Assembly (NCBI GenBank): GCA_041695045.1
Contig: JBGFRR010000041.1
Span: forward strand, 1 to 33,225
Origin: JBGFRR01 sp041695045
Lineage (GTDB): Bacteria > Bacteroidota > Ignavibacteria > UBA10030
DNA: 33,225 nucleotides
Direction of reading: 5' to 3'
Position numbers and translations under genes: made by a program. Under the pieces are notes generated by a model. It made no database searches and had not been told where the DNA came from. It saw only the letters and a list, made by a program, of their open reading frames with translations. This document shows positions 7,546 to 18,097 of the stretch, one piece after another (positions within the stretch are counted from its first letter, which is position 1; each line of letters opens with the position of its first letter).

Positions 7546-9228
7546 ATGTCGAAGACAATCTTCCCCCTTGCCCTGCTTGTGATGCTCAACTCCATACTCA
7601 TCGCACAGCGAGCGCTCGGTGTGCGAGCGACCGAATCCGGAGGGCCGCTGATGCCTGAACAGGCCGCCTACGATGTCGTGTTCTATGACATCAACCTCGC
7701 CATCGACCCTGCACAAGAATGGATCGGCGGAAGCGTCACAACCCACGCCCGCATCGTGCATCCGACCGAATGGTTCGTACTCGACCTCGACACACTTCTG
7801 ACGGTCTCCGCTGTGCGCGTCCTTGCGGACGACGGAAGGACGCTCCGCGAAGGCTTCGAGCGCCGAGGATGGAAACTGTGGATTCCGTTCGGCCGTACGA
7901 TGCAGCCCGGTGAATACACGCGTGTGCGCGTCGACTATGCCGGCAACCCCCGCGTTGCACCGCGTCCGCCGTGGGTGGGGGGCTTCACCTGGTCGAAGAC
8001 TCCCGGCGGCGAGCCGTGGGTTGGTGTTTCCTGCCAGAACGACGGCGCCGACATCTGGTGGCCGTGCAAAGACCATCCCTCCGACCGCGCCGATTCGGTT
8101 GCCATCACCGTCACCGTTCCGACACCGCTCGTTGCCGCCGCCAACGGACGACTCCGCACAACACGGCCCAACGCCGACGGCACGACGACGTACTCGTGGT
8201 TCGTCTCCACTCCTATCAACAACTACTGCGTCAACGTCAGCGTGGCGCCGTACCGCACGGTGGAAACCATGTACACCAGCGTCACGGGGGAACAATTCCC
8301 TGTAACGTTCTGGGTCTTGCCGGAGAGTTACGAGAAGGCGGTCAACCACCTCCCCATCATGCTGAAAGACCTCCGGTTCCTCGAAGAGCGGCTTGGGCCG
8401 TATCCGTTTCGTGCGGACAAGTACGGCATCGTCGAAACACCCTACCTTGGCATGGAGCACCAGACGATCATCGCGTACGGGAATGAGTTCCGCTTAAACC
8501 ACCTCGGCTATGATTGGCTCCACTTCCATGAGCTTGCGCATGAGTGGTGGGCGAATCTGGTCTCCAACGCGGATTGGAAGGACTTCTGGATCCACGAAGG
8601 CTTTGCGATATACATGGAAGCGCTGTTCCGCGAATCGTTGGCCGGCGATACGGCATACTATAGTTACATGGCCGGTGTCCGCGGCCGGATCGCAAACAGC
8701 AAGCCGGTTGCACCGCGAGAGGCGAGCACGACCACGGATATCTATTTCTTCCCTCCCGACTACACCCGCAGCGATGCGGATGTGTATTTCAAAGGCGCGT
8801 GGGTATTGCATACGCTTCGCTTCCTCATCGGCACGGATGCGATGAACACGTTCCTCCGTCGCATGGCGTATCCAACGCCCGACCTCGAGCGCATCACCGA
8901 CGGAAGCCACTGCCGTTACGCGACGACGGATGATGTCGTGATGACCGCAGAGCAGGTTTCCGGCAGAACACTCGATTGGTTCTTCAACCTCTATTTGCGT
9001 CAACCGAAGTTGCCGCGATTGGTAAGCGAGATGAAAGGGAGAGAACTGCACTTGCGATGGGATACTCCGGAAGGAGAACGATTCCCGATGCCGGTTGAGG
9101 TGCAGTTAGGAAGGAACGTCGTGCGCGTGGAGATGCCGAACGGACGTGGGAGCGTGCGCGTACCATCCGGCATAGCACCGGTGATCGACCCGAAGAAATG
9201 GATCCTGAAAGAGGAGACGCAACCGTAG
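7546..9228 (+). CDS. M1 family zinc aminopeptidase, exported
   Basis: A 560-aa M1 metallopeptidase that removes N-terminal residues from peptides. It starts at ATG 7546 after GAGGAGAAC; the protein then opens with a signal peptide (LALLVMLNSILIA). An earlier in-frame ATG at 7462 lacks both features. Domains: N-terminal beta domain (residues about 40-215), catalytic domain with the GAMEN-like exopeptidase motif GMEHQ at 302-306, and HELAHEWW at 328-335 (zinc ligands H328 and H332, catalytic E329), with the third ligand E351 in WIHEGFA after the canonical 18-residue spacing. It lacks the long C-terminal HEAT-like domain of large family members and ends soon after the catalytic domain. It probably works in the periplasm or on the surface. 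It stands alone, with convergent neighbours downstream. Confidence 0.95.
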   Translation: MSKTIFPLALLVMLNSILIAQRALGVRATESGGPLMPEQAAYDVVFYDINLAIDPAQEWIGGSVTTHARIVHPTEWFVLDLDTLLTVSAVRVLADDGRTLREGFERRGWKLWIPFGRTMQPGEYTRVRVDYAGNPRVAPRPPWVGGFTWSKTPGGEPWVGVSCQNDGADIWWPCKDHPSDRADSVAITVTVPTPLVAAANGRLRTTRPNADGTTTYSWFVSTPINNYCVNVSVAPYRTVETMYTSVTGEQFPVTFWVLPESYEKAVNHLPIMLKDLRFLEERLGPYPFRADKYGIVETPYLGMEHQTIIAYGNEFRLNHLGYDWLHFHELAHEWWANLVSNADWKDFWIHEGFAIYMEALFRESLAGDTAYYSYMAGVRGRIANSKPVAPREASTTTDIYFFPPDYTRSDADVYFKGAWVLHTLRFLIGTDAMNTFLRRMAYPTPDLERITDGSHCRYATTDDVVMTAEQVSGRTLDWFFNLYLRQPKLPRLVSEMKGRELHLRWDTPEGERFPMPVEVQLGRNVVRVEMPNGRGSVRVPSGIAPVIDPKKWILKEETQP

Positions 9229-9254
9229 CGCGGTGTTCAACGGCAACCACGGCG

Positions 9255-9782
9255 TCACCCCTCCTCGGCAAACTTTTCCTTCGCCGGCGGATAGTGCTTC
9301 AGCTGCCGAATCAGCACATCGAGCTTCATCGGCAGAATGCTTTCAGGAATGCTGATGAGGGGAAAGCCGGATTTCATGTTGGCACGCAAGAGCATCTGCT
9401 TCAGCGGCTTCACACGCGCGATGATGTGCTCGGGGTTTGTCGGAACAATTCCTAACGACCGCACGCCCATCACCTCGTACGGAGCCATCCGTTCAATCTC
9501 TTCCCATCGGATGAGTCCCACACCAATCGCAGACGCATGGTCGAGGATCCCCGTTTCATCAATCACCAGCAGCGGCTTCGGCACCATCGCTCTGTATACT
9601 AAGAACGCGAGTCCCAGCGCAAAGAAGGGAACGCCGATGTACGAGACAAACACAATCACCCACGTCGACAATCCCATCTCGTCCTGGAATATCGCGAACA
9701 CAAGGCCCAGCGCGATGAACACGAGCGCCGCCAGCGAGAGCGTGATCGCCTTCTTCCGGCTCGGATAGATGACAATGCGCAT
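9255..9782 (-). CDS. STM3941-like membrane protein
   Basis: A 175-aa protein with two transmembrane helices close to the N-terminus (about residues 14-32 and 40-63), preceded by a short basic segment with YPSRKK, and a C-terminal soluble domain of about 105 residues (LLVIDETGILDHASA, then GLIRWEEIERM). This layout, with a PH-like domain after a TM hairpin and the recurring D-x-x-G-I-x-D and W-x-E-I elements, matches the STM3941 family of unknown function. The stop lies 26 bases from the end of the convergent aminopeptidase gene. No partner gene is apparent. Confidence 0.85.
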   Translation of the reverse strand: MRIVIYPSRKKAITLSLAALVFIALGLVFAIFQDEMGLSTWVIVFVSYIGVPFFALGLAFLVYRAMVPKPLLVIDETGILDHASAIGVGLIRWEEIERMAPYEVMGVRSLGIVPTNPEHIIARVKPLKQMLLRANMKSGFPLISIPESILPMKLDVLIRQLKHYPPAKEKFAEEG

Positions 9783-9851
9783 TGTTCACCCCGCGGTTGT
9801 TCTGCAGAATTTACAAAACGCGCGTAAGCGGGTCAAGCAAAAACTGAGCAC

Positions 9852-9881
9852 TTGTGATTCTACCGATTTCTCCTATATTTC
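9852..9881 (+). promoter_or_regulatory. Bacteroidota-type promoter of the deoC operon
   Basis: TTG at 9852-9854, a 19-base spacer, then TATATTTC at 9874-9881, which is one base from the Bacteroidota -7 consensus TAnnTTTG. Transcription would start near 9888, giving a short leader before ATG 9907. The same spacing is seen upstream of the acyl-CoA ligase gene. Confidence 0.45.
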
Positions 9882-9906
9882 AGAGTGTCCCTCACAACAA
9901 GCCTCC

Positions 9907-10791
9907 ATGCCGACACAACCGACCATCGACCGCACCCGCATCCTCAAGGTGATTGAAGAGGTGCTGAAGGAATCCAACGCGCACATGTGCTGCGAGGAGG
10001 GGTATTGCTCCGACCAGTTGTGTGTTGTCCACAACGAGGCCGGCGTGCGCAACGTTGTCTGCAGCGGTGCCGACCGCATCACCACCGGCGTCGGGATCGG
10101 CTCCGAGAAATTCGACACTAGTCTTGCCCGCATGATAGACCACACACTCCTGAAGCCCGAGGCCACTCGCCGGCAGGTCGAGCAGCTCTGTGCCGAGGCG
10201 AAACAATTCGGCTTTGCCAGCGTGTGCGTCAACCCTTGCTATGTGAAGCTTTGCGCCGGATTGCTGCGGGATACGCGGGTGAAGGTGTGCACGGTGATTG
10301 GCTTCCCCCTCGGCGCCACGAGCACGGAAGCAAAGGCCTTTGACGCCGAACAGGCAATCCGTGACGGCGCACGGGAGCTGGACATGGTCATCAACGTGGG
10401 GATGTTGAAATCGGGAGACGGTCAGTATGTTGAGAACGACATTCGTGCGGTGGTGCGCGTTGCCGCGCGGGCGAACGCCATCGTGAAGGTCATTCTCGAA
10501 ACCGGCCTCTTGACCGACGAAGAGAAGGTGAAGGCCTGCGTCCTTGCTCAGCGTGCGGGGGCGAATTTTGTGAAAACATCGACAGGCTTCAGCAAGGGCG
10601 GGGCGACCGTCGGGGACATACGCCTGATGCGAAAAGTGGTGGGAAGCAAACTGGGCGTGAAGGCCTCGGGCGGCGTTCGCACCCACGAGCAGGCCCTCGA
10701 GCTGATCGAAAGCGGCGCCGACCGTATCGGCGCAAGTGCAAGCGTCAAGATTGTATCGGGTGAAGCGGAAGCGACACCCGCATCGTATTAA
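9907..10791 (+). CDS. deoC: deoxyribose-phosphate aldolase with cysteine-rich N-terminal extension
   Basis: DeoC splits 2-deoxyribose-5-phosphate into glyceraldehyde-3-phosphate and acetaldehyde in nucleoside catabolism. The class I aldolase TIM barrel runs from about residue 74 (ARMIDHTLLKPEAT) to the end. D159 is in ELDMVINVG, the Schiff-base lysine K223 is in VKTSTGF, and the second active-site lysine K252 is in GVKASGG. The first 70 residues are an extension with cysteines at 28, 29, 34, 39 and 52 in a CC-x4-C-x4-C arrangement, absent from short DeoC proteins. The ATG at 9907 fits the promoter just upstream; the frame is open further back, but translation from there would cross the promoter. 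First gene of an operon with two SPOR lipoproteins (9-base gap). Confidence 0.96.
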   Translation: MPTQPTIDRTRILKVIEEVLKESNAHMCCEEGYCSDQLCVVHNEAGVRNVVCSGADRITTGVGIGSEKFDTSLARMIDHTLLKPEATRRQVEQLCAEAKQFGFASVCVNPCYVKLCAGLLRDTRVKVCTVIGFPLGATSTEAKAFDAEQAIRDGARELDMVINVGMLKSGDGQYVENDIRAVVRVAARANAIVKVILETGLLTDEEKVKACVLAQRAGANFVKTSTGFSKGGATVGDIRLMRKVVGSKLGVKASGGVRTHEQALELIESGADRIGASASVKIVSGEAEATPASY

Positions 10792-10800
10792 TTCCCTCCC

Positions 10801-11295
10801 ATGGACCGAATTATCATCACGCTGACCGTTACCCTTGCCGTCGCAGGATGCCGGTCGTCTGAAGAAGCGGGAACCAGCGGCGCGCGGCAGGAATCGCAGC
10901 AACCGATCAGCACGGCAGCGGCAGATTCGATTGCGGCGGTGAAGCGATCGTCCGAGTTGACGTCGGTGCAAGATACGCTGCGCGCATCGGTTGTCACGCA
11001 CACCAAGCGTGAACGGCTTCCCGTTCGCCCCATCGTCCATCCCAAGAATCCCGTTTACACCGTCCAGCTTGGTGCGTTCGCCGATCCGCAGAATGCTCTC
11101 AGCTTCCACAAAGATGCGATGGAACGGTTTGGCGACCTTCCCGTCTTCAATCACTACGAGGCGGTGGATGGATTGTATCGCGTGAGCGTAGGGAGGTTTG
11201 CCACACTTGCAGAAGCGACGAAGCTCCGCAACACCATCCTCAAGCTCCATCCGAAAGAATATCCCGAGTGTTGGGTCAACTACATTTCACGATGA
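10801..11295 (+). CDS. SPOR-domain lipoprotein 1
   Basis: A 164-aa lipoprotein: a short hydrophobic signal ending in the lipobox AVAGC (C17), then a low-complexity Ser/Thr/Gln-rich linker to about residue 75, and a C-terminal SPOR domain of about 80 residues beginning YTVQLGAFADPQNA, with the repeated YRVSVGRFATLAEA strand-helix unit. SPOR domains bind denuded glycan strands of peptidoglycan, usually at the division site, so the protein probably tethers or senses septal wall in the periplasm. It follows deoC by 9 bases and overlaps the start of a second SPOR lipoprotein by 4 bases (ATGA), so the two are translationally coupled. The link to deoC appears positional only. Confidence 0.92.
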   Translation: MDRIIITLTVTLAVAGCRSSEEAGTSGARQESQQPISTAAADSIAAVKRSSELTSVQDTLRASVVTHTKRERLPVRPIVHPKNPVYTVQLGAFADPQNALSFHKDAMERFGDLPVFNHYEAVDGLYRVSVGRFATLAEATKLRNTILKLHPKEYPECWVNYISR

Positions 11296-11831
11296 CCGTG
11301 CGCGCGCTGTTGTTGATGGTAGCACTTGCTGGACTCGCGTGCAGCGCTTCGAAGGAGACGAGCGAGCGCGAAACGCCACCGAACGGGCAATGGGTGGATG
11401 GGGACCGCGCATCACTTGCCGCGTTCGAAGCCCCCCTGCGTCCGTCAACGTACGACGATGAGGTCGAGTTGGTAGACCGCGGACAACGGAGCGATACGAG
11501 CGGGTTCGACGATGACGAGGGGACGGACAGCGTGCACACCGAGGAACGGTTTGTCCAGGGATTCCGGATTCAATTGCTCACGACGCCGCACTTCGATGAA
11601 GTGAGTCAGGCGCGACAGGTTGCCGCGCAGTTGTTCGAGACCGATTCTGTGTACGTTGTCTTCGACCCACCAATCTACAAGCTGCGCGTCGGCGATTATC
11701 GTTCCCGCCTCGACGCCAACCGCGCGTTGAGCGGCGTCATCCGCCAGGGCTATCCTGACGCGTGGGTGGTAACCGATCGCGTCGTACAGAGAACTGTCGT
11801 TCGAGCCCCACGCAACGGACGTGAGGAGTGA
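11292..11831 (+). CDS. SPOR-domain lipoprotein 2
   Basis: A 179-aa lipoprotein starting at ATG 11292, which overlaps the stop of the preceding SPOR gene (ATGA). The signal peptide MTVRALLLMVALAGLAC ends in a lipobox with C17. An acidic, disordered linker follows (rich in E, D, S, T up to about residue 90), then a C-terminal SPOR domain with GFRIQLLTTPHFDEVSQA and YKLRVGDYRSRLDANRA, the paired signature of the fold. As with its neighbour, peptidoglycan binding in the periplasm is the likely role. The two SPOR domains are clearly different in sequence, so this is not a recent duplication. A bidirectional terminator follows at 11856-11885. Confidence 0.9.
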   Translation: MTVRALLLMVALAGLACSASKETSERETPPNGQWVDGDRASLAAFEAPLRPSTYDDEVELVDRGQRSDTSGFDDDEGTDSVHTEERFVQGFRIQLLTTPHFDEVSQARQVAAQLFETDSVYVVFDPPIYKLRVGDYRSRLDANRALSGVIRQGYPDAWVVTDRVVQRTVVRAPRNGREE

Positions 11832-11855
11832 TTCAAGACTTTCCATCACAAAACA

Positions 11856-11885
11856 AACGCCCGACCATAGCGGCCGGGCGTTTTC
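11856..11885. terminator. bidirectional intrinsic terminator between the SPOR operon and the acyl-CoA ligase gene
   Basis: AACGCCCG (11856-11863) pairs with CGGGCGTT (11875-11882). On the + strand the stem runs into TTTTC, and on the - strand into TTTGTTTTG. It can therefore end both convergent transcripts. Confidence 0.75.
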
Positions 11886-11903
11886 ATCATTCCTATTTCC
11901 CAC

Positions 11904-13721
11904 TCACACGGGGAGCTGGTACATCTTCTCAATCAGGTGTGAGTACTTCTGCTCCACCACCTTCCGTTTTACCTTCAGCGTGGGGGTAATCTCATCGTTC
12001 TCAACTGTGAGTGCCCTGGGAAGCAGCTCGAAGCGCCGCACACGCTCGTAGCCGGGCAGGTCTTTTTGGATTCGGTCGATCTCCGTCTGGAACAGTTTCT
12101 TGACGTCGGGGTGCTGGACGAGGTCTTCTTCATTCGTGAAAGAGATCTTGTGTGTGCCGGCGTATTCCTTGAGGATTTCGAATTCCGGCACAATGAGCGC
12201 CGTCAGGAACATCCGTCCATCGCCGATGAGCACAAACTGGTCGATAAACTTGCTCTCGAGGAAGTGATTCTCAATCGGCTGGGGGGCAATGTTCTTCCCC
12301 CCCGAAGTGACGAAGAGATGCTTCTTCCGGTCGGTGATCATGAGATGGCCTTCCTGGTCGAACATTCCGACGTCGCCGGTGTGTAACCATCCGTCTGCCT
12401 CGATGGCTTCCCGCGATGCCTCCGGATTGTTGTAGTAGCTCTTCATGATGTTCGGTCCTCGCGCGAGGATTTCGCCGTCGTCCGCGATTTTGATCTCCAC
12501 GCCCGGAATCGGACGTCCGACGGTGCCGAACTTGTAATCATCCAGCCGGTTGGCCGTCAAGACGGGCGATGTCTCCGTCAGGCCGTAGCCTTCAATAATC
12601 TGAATCCCCACCGCTTCGAAGAACTCGCCGATTTGCTTCGGCAACGCCGCGCCTCCGGAGACGAAGTACTTAATGCGCCCGCCGGTGCGCGCACGGAGCT
12701 TCGAGTACACAAGTTTGTCCGCAAGGCCGTGCTTGAGCTTCAGCATTGGAGAGATGTTCCCGGCTTTTTTCGCGCGTGCGTATTCTTTCCCAACTTCCAC
12801 CGCCCAGTGAAAGATCTTCCGTCGCGCAGGCGGTGCGGTCTCTAACTGCTTCGTAATGCGGCTCTGGATACGCTCGAACAGCCGCGGCACCGTCGTCACG
12901 ACTGTGGGGCGAACCTCCAAGAGGTTATCCCGCACCGTCTCAACGCTTTCCGCATAGGCAACCGTGGCTGCACACGCCATGGCCGTATAGTATCCCGCCA
13001 TTCGCTCGAAGGAATGGCACAGTGGGAGGAAAGACAACAGCACATCCTGATCCCCGAACTCAATAACCGACGACGCAGAGATGATGTTCGAGACAAGATT
13101 GGCGTGCGTTAGCATGACTCCTTTGGGATTGCCCGTTGTTCCGGAGGTATAGATGATGGTGAGGAGGTCGTCCGGCTTCGGCTGTTTGAGGGATTCCGCG
13201 AAAAACGTGGGGTGCGACTTTTCGTACTCACGCCCGCGCTCATACACGTGTGAAACCCGCAGGACGTTGTCATCCCTTACTTCGTCTTTCTCGTTCATGA
13301 TCACTGTGCGCGTGAGCGTGGGCGTCTGACCGCGAATCTTCAGAACCTTGTTCAGCTGGAAGGTGTTGGAGACGATGGCAAGCGACACGCCGGCGTCATT
13401 GAAGATAAACTCGATCTGCTTCGGCGTCAGTGTGGGATACAGCGGCACGTTGACGGCGCCGAGACACACGAGCGCCATGTCTGCAATAATCCACTCGGGA
13501 CGGTTTTCCGAAATGATCGAGACCCGGTCACCCTTTCGGACGCCGAGCGCGGCGAGGCCGAGCGCAAAGAGTTCGACGCTACGCCGGTACTCGCTGAAGG
13601 TGATTCCTGTGTACTGCCCATCCACCTTCCGCATCAACATCGGCCGGGTTTCGTTTGCATACTTCGTTGTGACACGGTCGAACATTTCCGCAATGGTCGA
13701 AAACTGTACCGCAACGGCCAT
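11904..13721 (-). CDS. long-chain fatty-acid--CoA ligase (AMP-forming)
   Basis: A 605-aa adenylate-forming enzyme of the FAA1/FadD15 type, which activates long-chain fatty acids to acyl-CoA with ATP for lipid synthesis or beta-oxidation. Visible motifs: the P-loop-like TIIYTSGTTGNPKGVM at about residues 188-203, the EGYGLTETSPV motif, GWLHTGDVG with the adenylate-binding Asp, then DRKKHLFVTSGGKN, where the C-terminal domain begins, and the lysine-rich end (LKVKRKVVEQKYSHLI). It starts MAVAVQF at 13721 behind AAAGGAG. It is cytoplasmic or membrane-associated. It is monocistronic, with a Bacteroidota-like promoter upstream and a shared terminator downstream. Confidence 0.97.
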   Translation of the reverse strand: MAVAVQFSTIAEMFDRVTTKYANETRPMLMRKVDGQYTGITFSEYRRSVELFALGLAALGVRKGDRVSIISENRPEWIIADMALVCLGAVNVPLYPTLTPKQIEFIFNDAGVSLAIVSNTFQLNKVLKIRGQTPTLTRTVIMNEKDEVRDDNVLRVSHVYERGREYEKSHPTFFAESLKQPKPDDLLTIIYTSGTTGNPKGVMLTHANLVSNIISASSVIEFGDQDVLLSFLPLCHSFERMAGYYTAMACAATVAYAESVETVRDNLLEVRPTVVTTVPRLFERIQSRITKQLETAPPARRKIFHWAVEVGKEYARAKKAGNISPMLKLKHGLADKLVYSKLRARTGGRIKYFVSGGAALPKQIGEFFEAVGIQIIEGYGLTETSPVLTANRLDDYKFGTVGRPIPGVEIKIADDGEILARGPNIMKSYYNNPEASREAIEADGWLHTGDVGMFDQEGHLMITDRKKHLFVTSGGKNIAPQPIENHFLESKFIDQFVLIGDGRMFLTALIVPEFEILKEYAGTHKISFTNEEDLVQHPDVKKLFQTEIDRIQKDLPGYERVRRFELLPRALTVENDEITPTLKVKRKVVEQKYSHLIEKMYQLPV

Positions 13722-13764
13722 GGGCTGCTCCTTTGGTTTGTTGAGTCAAATGCAATGTGCGGCA

Positions 13765-13794
13765 CAAAATAAAGTTTGAGACCGCGAGAAGCAA
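13765..13794 (-). promoter_or_regulatory. candidate promoter of the acyl-CoA ligase gene
   Basis: Read on the - strand: TTG (13794-13792), 19-base spacer, then TTATTTTG (13772-13765), close to the Bacteroidota -7 element TAnnTTTG. It lies about 45 bases before the ATG at 13721. The match is imperfect, but the spacing equals that at deoC. Confidence 0.35.
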
Positions 13795-14174
13795 CAAAAT
13801 TGGGATCCTGCCCGAACGCTCCGCGAATTGAAATTTTTCAACGAAACTGCTCAGTGAAAAAGTCAAACCACACCTGCCTGTCCCGCTGTACGGGATCCCG
13901 AAACACGGGACCGCAGGCAGGGATTCACAGATTAGATTTTGAAAAGAAATCTTCTCAGTGAATCTGTGGTGTTTTTTAAGATTTTTCCTGCTGGCAGTTA
14001 CTTTTCAACTCCTCCCTTTCTCTGCGGTGGATGTAATTCCTTGCTGCGCTTGAAAATCTTAAGGCTGATTCAAATCAACGTCTTATGGTCTCCCCTCCCT
14101 GAGACAATTGTCGATGGCGAGTGGGTTTATGTCAATTCTTACAAAAACTCTGGAAGAAATTCCTAACTTTTAAC
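13773..14174. other. gene-free region between divergent acyl-CoA ligase and nrdJ genes
   Basis: No gene is supported here. The notable content is the three-way palindrome at 13873-13921 and, directly after it, a second hairpin: CACAGATT near 13926 with AATCTGTG near 13960, enclosing an inner AGATTT/AAATCT pair and followed by a TTTTTT run near 13971. That looks like a + strand intrinsic terminator with no + strand gene in front of it. The remainder up to the nrdJ promoter shows nothing recognisable. Confidence 0.5.
13873..13921. repeat. palindromic element folding as a three-way junction
   Basis: CCTGCCTG (13873-13880) pairs with CAGGCAGG (13914-13921). Between them are two consecutive identical small hairpins, TCCCG-ctgta-CGGGA and TCCCG-aaaca-CGGGA. 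The whole can fold as an 8-bp stem with two 5-bp arms. The outer arm is nearly the same as that of the hairpin inserted in nrdJ at 15613-15635, suggesting one dispersed element family. Confidence 0.65.
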
Positions 14175-14203
14175 TTGACAAAGCAACCGGAAGCCTATAT
14201 ATT
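14175..14203 (+). promoter_or_regulatory. nrdJ: sigma70-like promoter of nrdJ
   Basis: TTGACA at 14175-14180, exactly 17 bases, then TATATT at 14198-14203: a full-consensus -35 and a near-consensus -10. Transcription would start near 14210, giving a leader of about 210 bases before the nrdJ ATG at 14421. Confidence 0.7.
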
Positions 14204-14237
14204 GCCAACCGGTTGCGCCACTCAGCAAGCCGGAGAT

Positions 14238-14318
14238 ATGTTGACCTACCTTGCCCCACACAGAGCAGCACATTTGAGAGCGTCGCAACTCCCCTCACGT
14301 CGTTCTCAATCATCATAG
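14238..14318 (+). CDS. possible leader peptide upstream of nrdJ
   Basis: A 26-codon frame (MLTYLAPHR..., ending QSS) lies inside the presumed nrdJ leader and stops 8 bases before the terminator hairpin at 14327. A GGAG sits only 2 bases before the ATG, which is too close to be a good ribosome site. The position, rather than the sequence, suggests a possible attenuation role. No run of a single amino acid is seen that would point to a regulatory codon. Low confidence. Confidence 0.15.
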   Translation: MLTYLAPHRAAHLRASQLPSRRSQSS

Positions 14319-14326
14319 CAGTTGAC

Positions 14327-14367
14327 AACCATCTCCGCAGCACGTCTGTGGGCTGATGGTTTTTTTC
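14327..14367 (+). terminator. intrinsic terminator inside the nrdJ leader (attenuator candidate)
   Basis: AACCATC (14327-14333) pairs with GATGGTT (14355-14361). An inner stem CCGCAG/CTGTGG (14335-14340 with 14346-14351) closes a 5-nt loop, and seven T residues follow (14360-14366). It stands between the promoter and the start codon, so it would stop nrdJ transcription unless overridden. Confidence 0.65.
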
Positions 14368-14420
14368 TTGAACTGAGTATCCACCGACCATTCATTATTG
14401 TTGTTACAAGGGAGCGCTCC

Positions 14421-17192
<2,772 letters not shown>

Positions 17193-17199
17193 CATGCGA

Positions 17200-17223
17200 C
17201 ATCCGCCATCTTTCTGGCGGATG
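17200..17223 (+). terminator. hairpin after nrdJ
   Basis: A perfect 9-bp stem, CATCCGCCA (17200-17208) with TGGCGGATG (17215-17223), and a 6-nt loop, 8 bases after the nrdJ stop. No T-run follows, so it may protect the mRNA end or need Rho. Confidence 0.5.
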
Positions 17224-17335
17224 GAAACACTCTCCATGCTGTTCCTAAAAACAACAACGCAGCGGGATTGACCTGAAGTAAGAAGTCATAAGAAACGAGT
17301 TGACACTTAGCGCCGATGATTGAAGGGAAGAAAGC

Positions 17336-17980
17336 TCAAAACCGTTTTGAAATGCCGATACGAGGCGTTGCAGTGAGAAGGAAGATAAGCAGGTCGATTG
17401 GCTCATCAAGATAGAATAGTGGCAGAATGAAAAAATCCGCAACAAGCGGTATGAAAAATCCTCTGCCAAGGTTGATTTCCGTTTTCATCCCAACAAGCGC
17501 GTTGAACCAGGTTTCCGTTTTCGCTGGTATCACACGTTTGGTCGTGTCGCTCGGATTGACTGTTTGTCGGTAATACATATCCCCGTGGAATGCTTGAAGA
17601 CCCCCGAGACTCAGCCGAAACCACTCGCCCGCTGTAAACAATACATAAACGCCGAGAACGTGCCGTGGATATTCCTCATCGAAAAAGGAGGGAAAGTTTT
17701 CTCCCCACCGTATAATCCGACGATGCTTTTGATATTCGAACATTAAGTGCCACGTGCCAAAGCTCTCGAATTTTTTCCCAAGGCCGAGGCGGACAATATA
17801 CTTCTGCCGCCAATCGTGACCAATATCGAGGAACGTTTTGCCGGCATCGGCTGTGATTTCCCACCTTCCCTGCGTTGTTACACTATCGCTTTGGCTCTCT
17901 GAACGAGAGTAGCATCCGAATATGACGAGCAAAACCAGCAGAGGTCGCACGGCAAGCTCCGAAAGCCTTTCTTTACACAC
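17336..17980 (-). CDS. exported beta-rich protein of unknown function
   Basis: A 214-aa protein I do not recognise. The N-terminus has a hydrophobic segment (PLLVLLVIFGC, about residues 13-23) consistent with a signal peptide or, less surely, a lipobox. The rest alternates polar and hydrophobic residues in short strands with many aromatic residues (RWEITADAG, YIVRLGLGKKF, HLMFEYQKH, WFRLSLGG) and ends in ISKRF with a terminal Phe, a pattern typical of small outer-membrane beta-barrels. It lies 117 bases downstream of the serpin gene on the same strand and is the last gene of the leftward exported-protein cluster. Outer-membrane location is inference from sequence pattern. Confidence 0.7.
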   Translation of the reverse strand: MCKERLSELAVRPLLVLLVIFGCYSRSESQSDSVTTQGRWEITADAGKTFLDIGHDWRQKYIVRLGLGKKFESFGTWHLMFEYQKHRRIIRWGENFPSFFDEEYPRHVLGVYVLFTAGEWFRLSLGGLQAFHGDMYYRQTVNPSDTTKRVIPAKTETWFNALVGMKTEINLGRGFFIPLVADFFILPLFYLDEPIDLLIFLLTATPRIGISKRF

Positions 17981-18097
17981 ACGGCAGGCAATCCATCACG
18001 TCGAGGATGTTGTTTTTCGTTGGTTTTCACTTCGACTGCGAAATCATAGTCAGAGAACACTCGGCCTTGCTCTAACGCTCCATAATTCCACAAAGAC

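Noticed and set aside
9769..9906. Longer deoC start at 9769
   Set aside because: The added residues are not aldolase-like, the start overlaps the opposite gene, and the promoter at 9852-9881 lies inside it.
13939..14166. A 75-codon + strand frame between the acyl-CoA ligase and nrdJ genes
   Set aside because: It starts within a hairpin/terminator-like sequence, lacks a ribosome site, and its translation resembles nothing.
14204..14420. Cobalamin riboswitch upstream of the B12-dependent reductase
   Set aside because: The GCCACTC near 14217 is only a partial resemblance and the conserved core is not recognisable; kept only as an undefined attenuator candidate.
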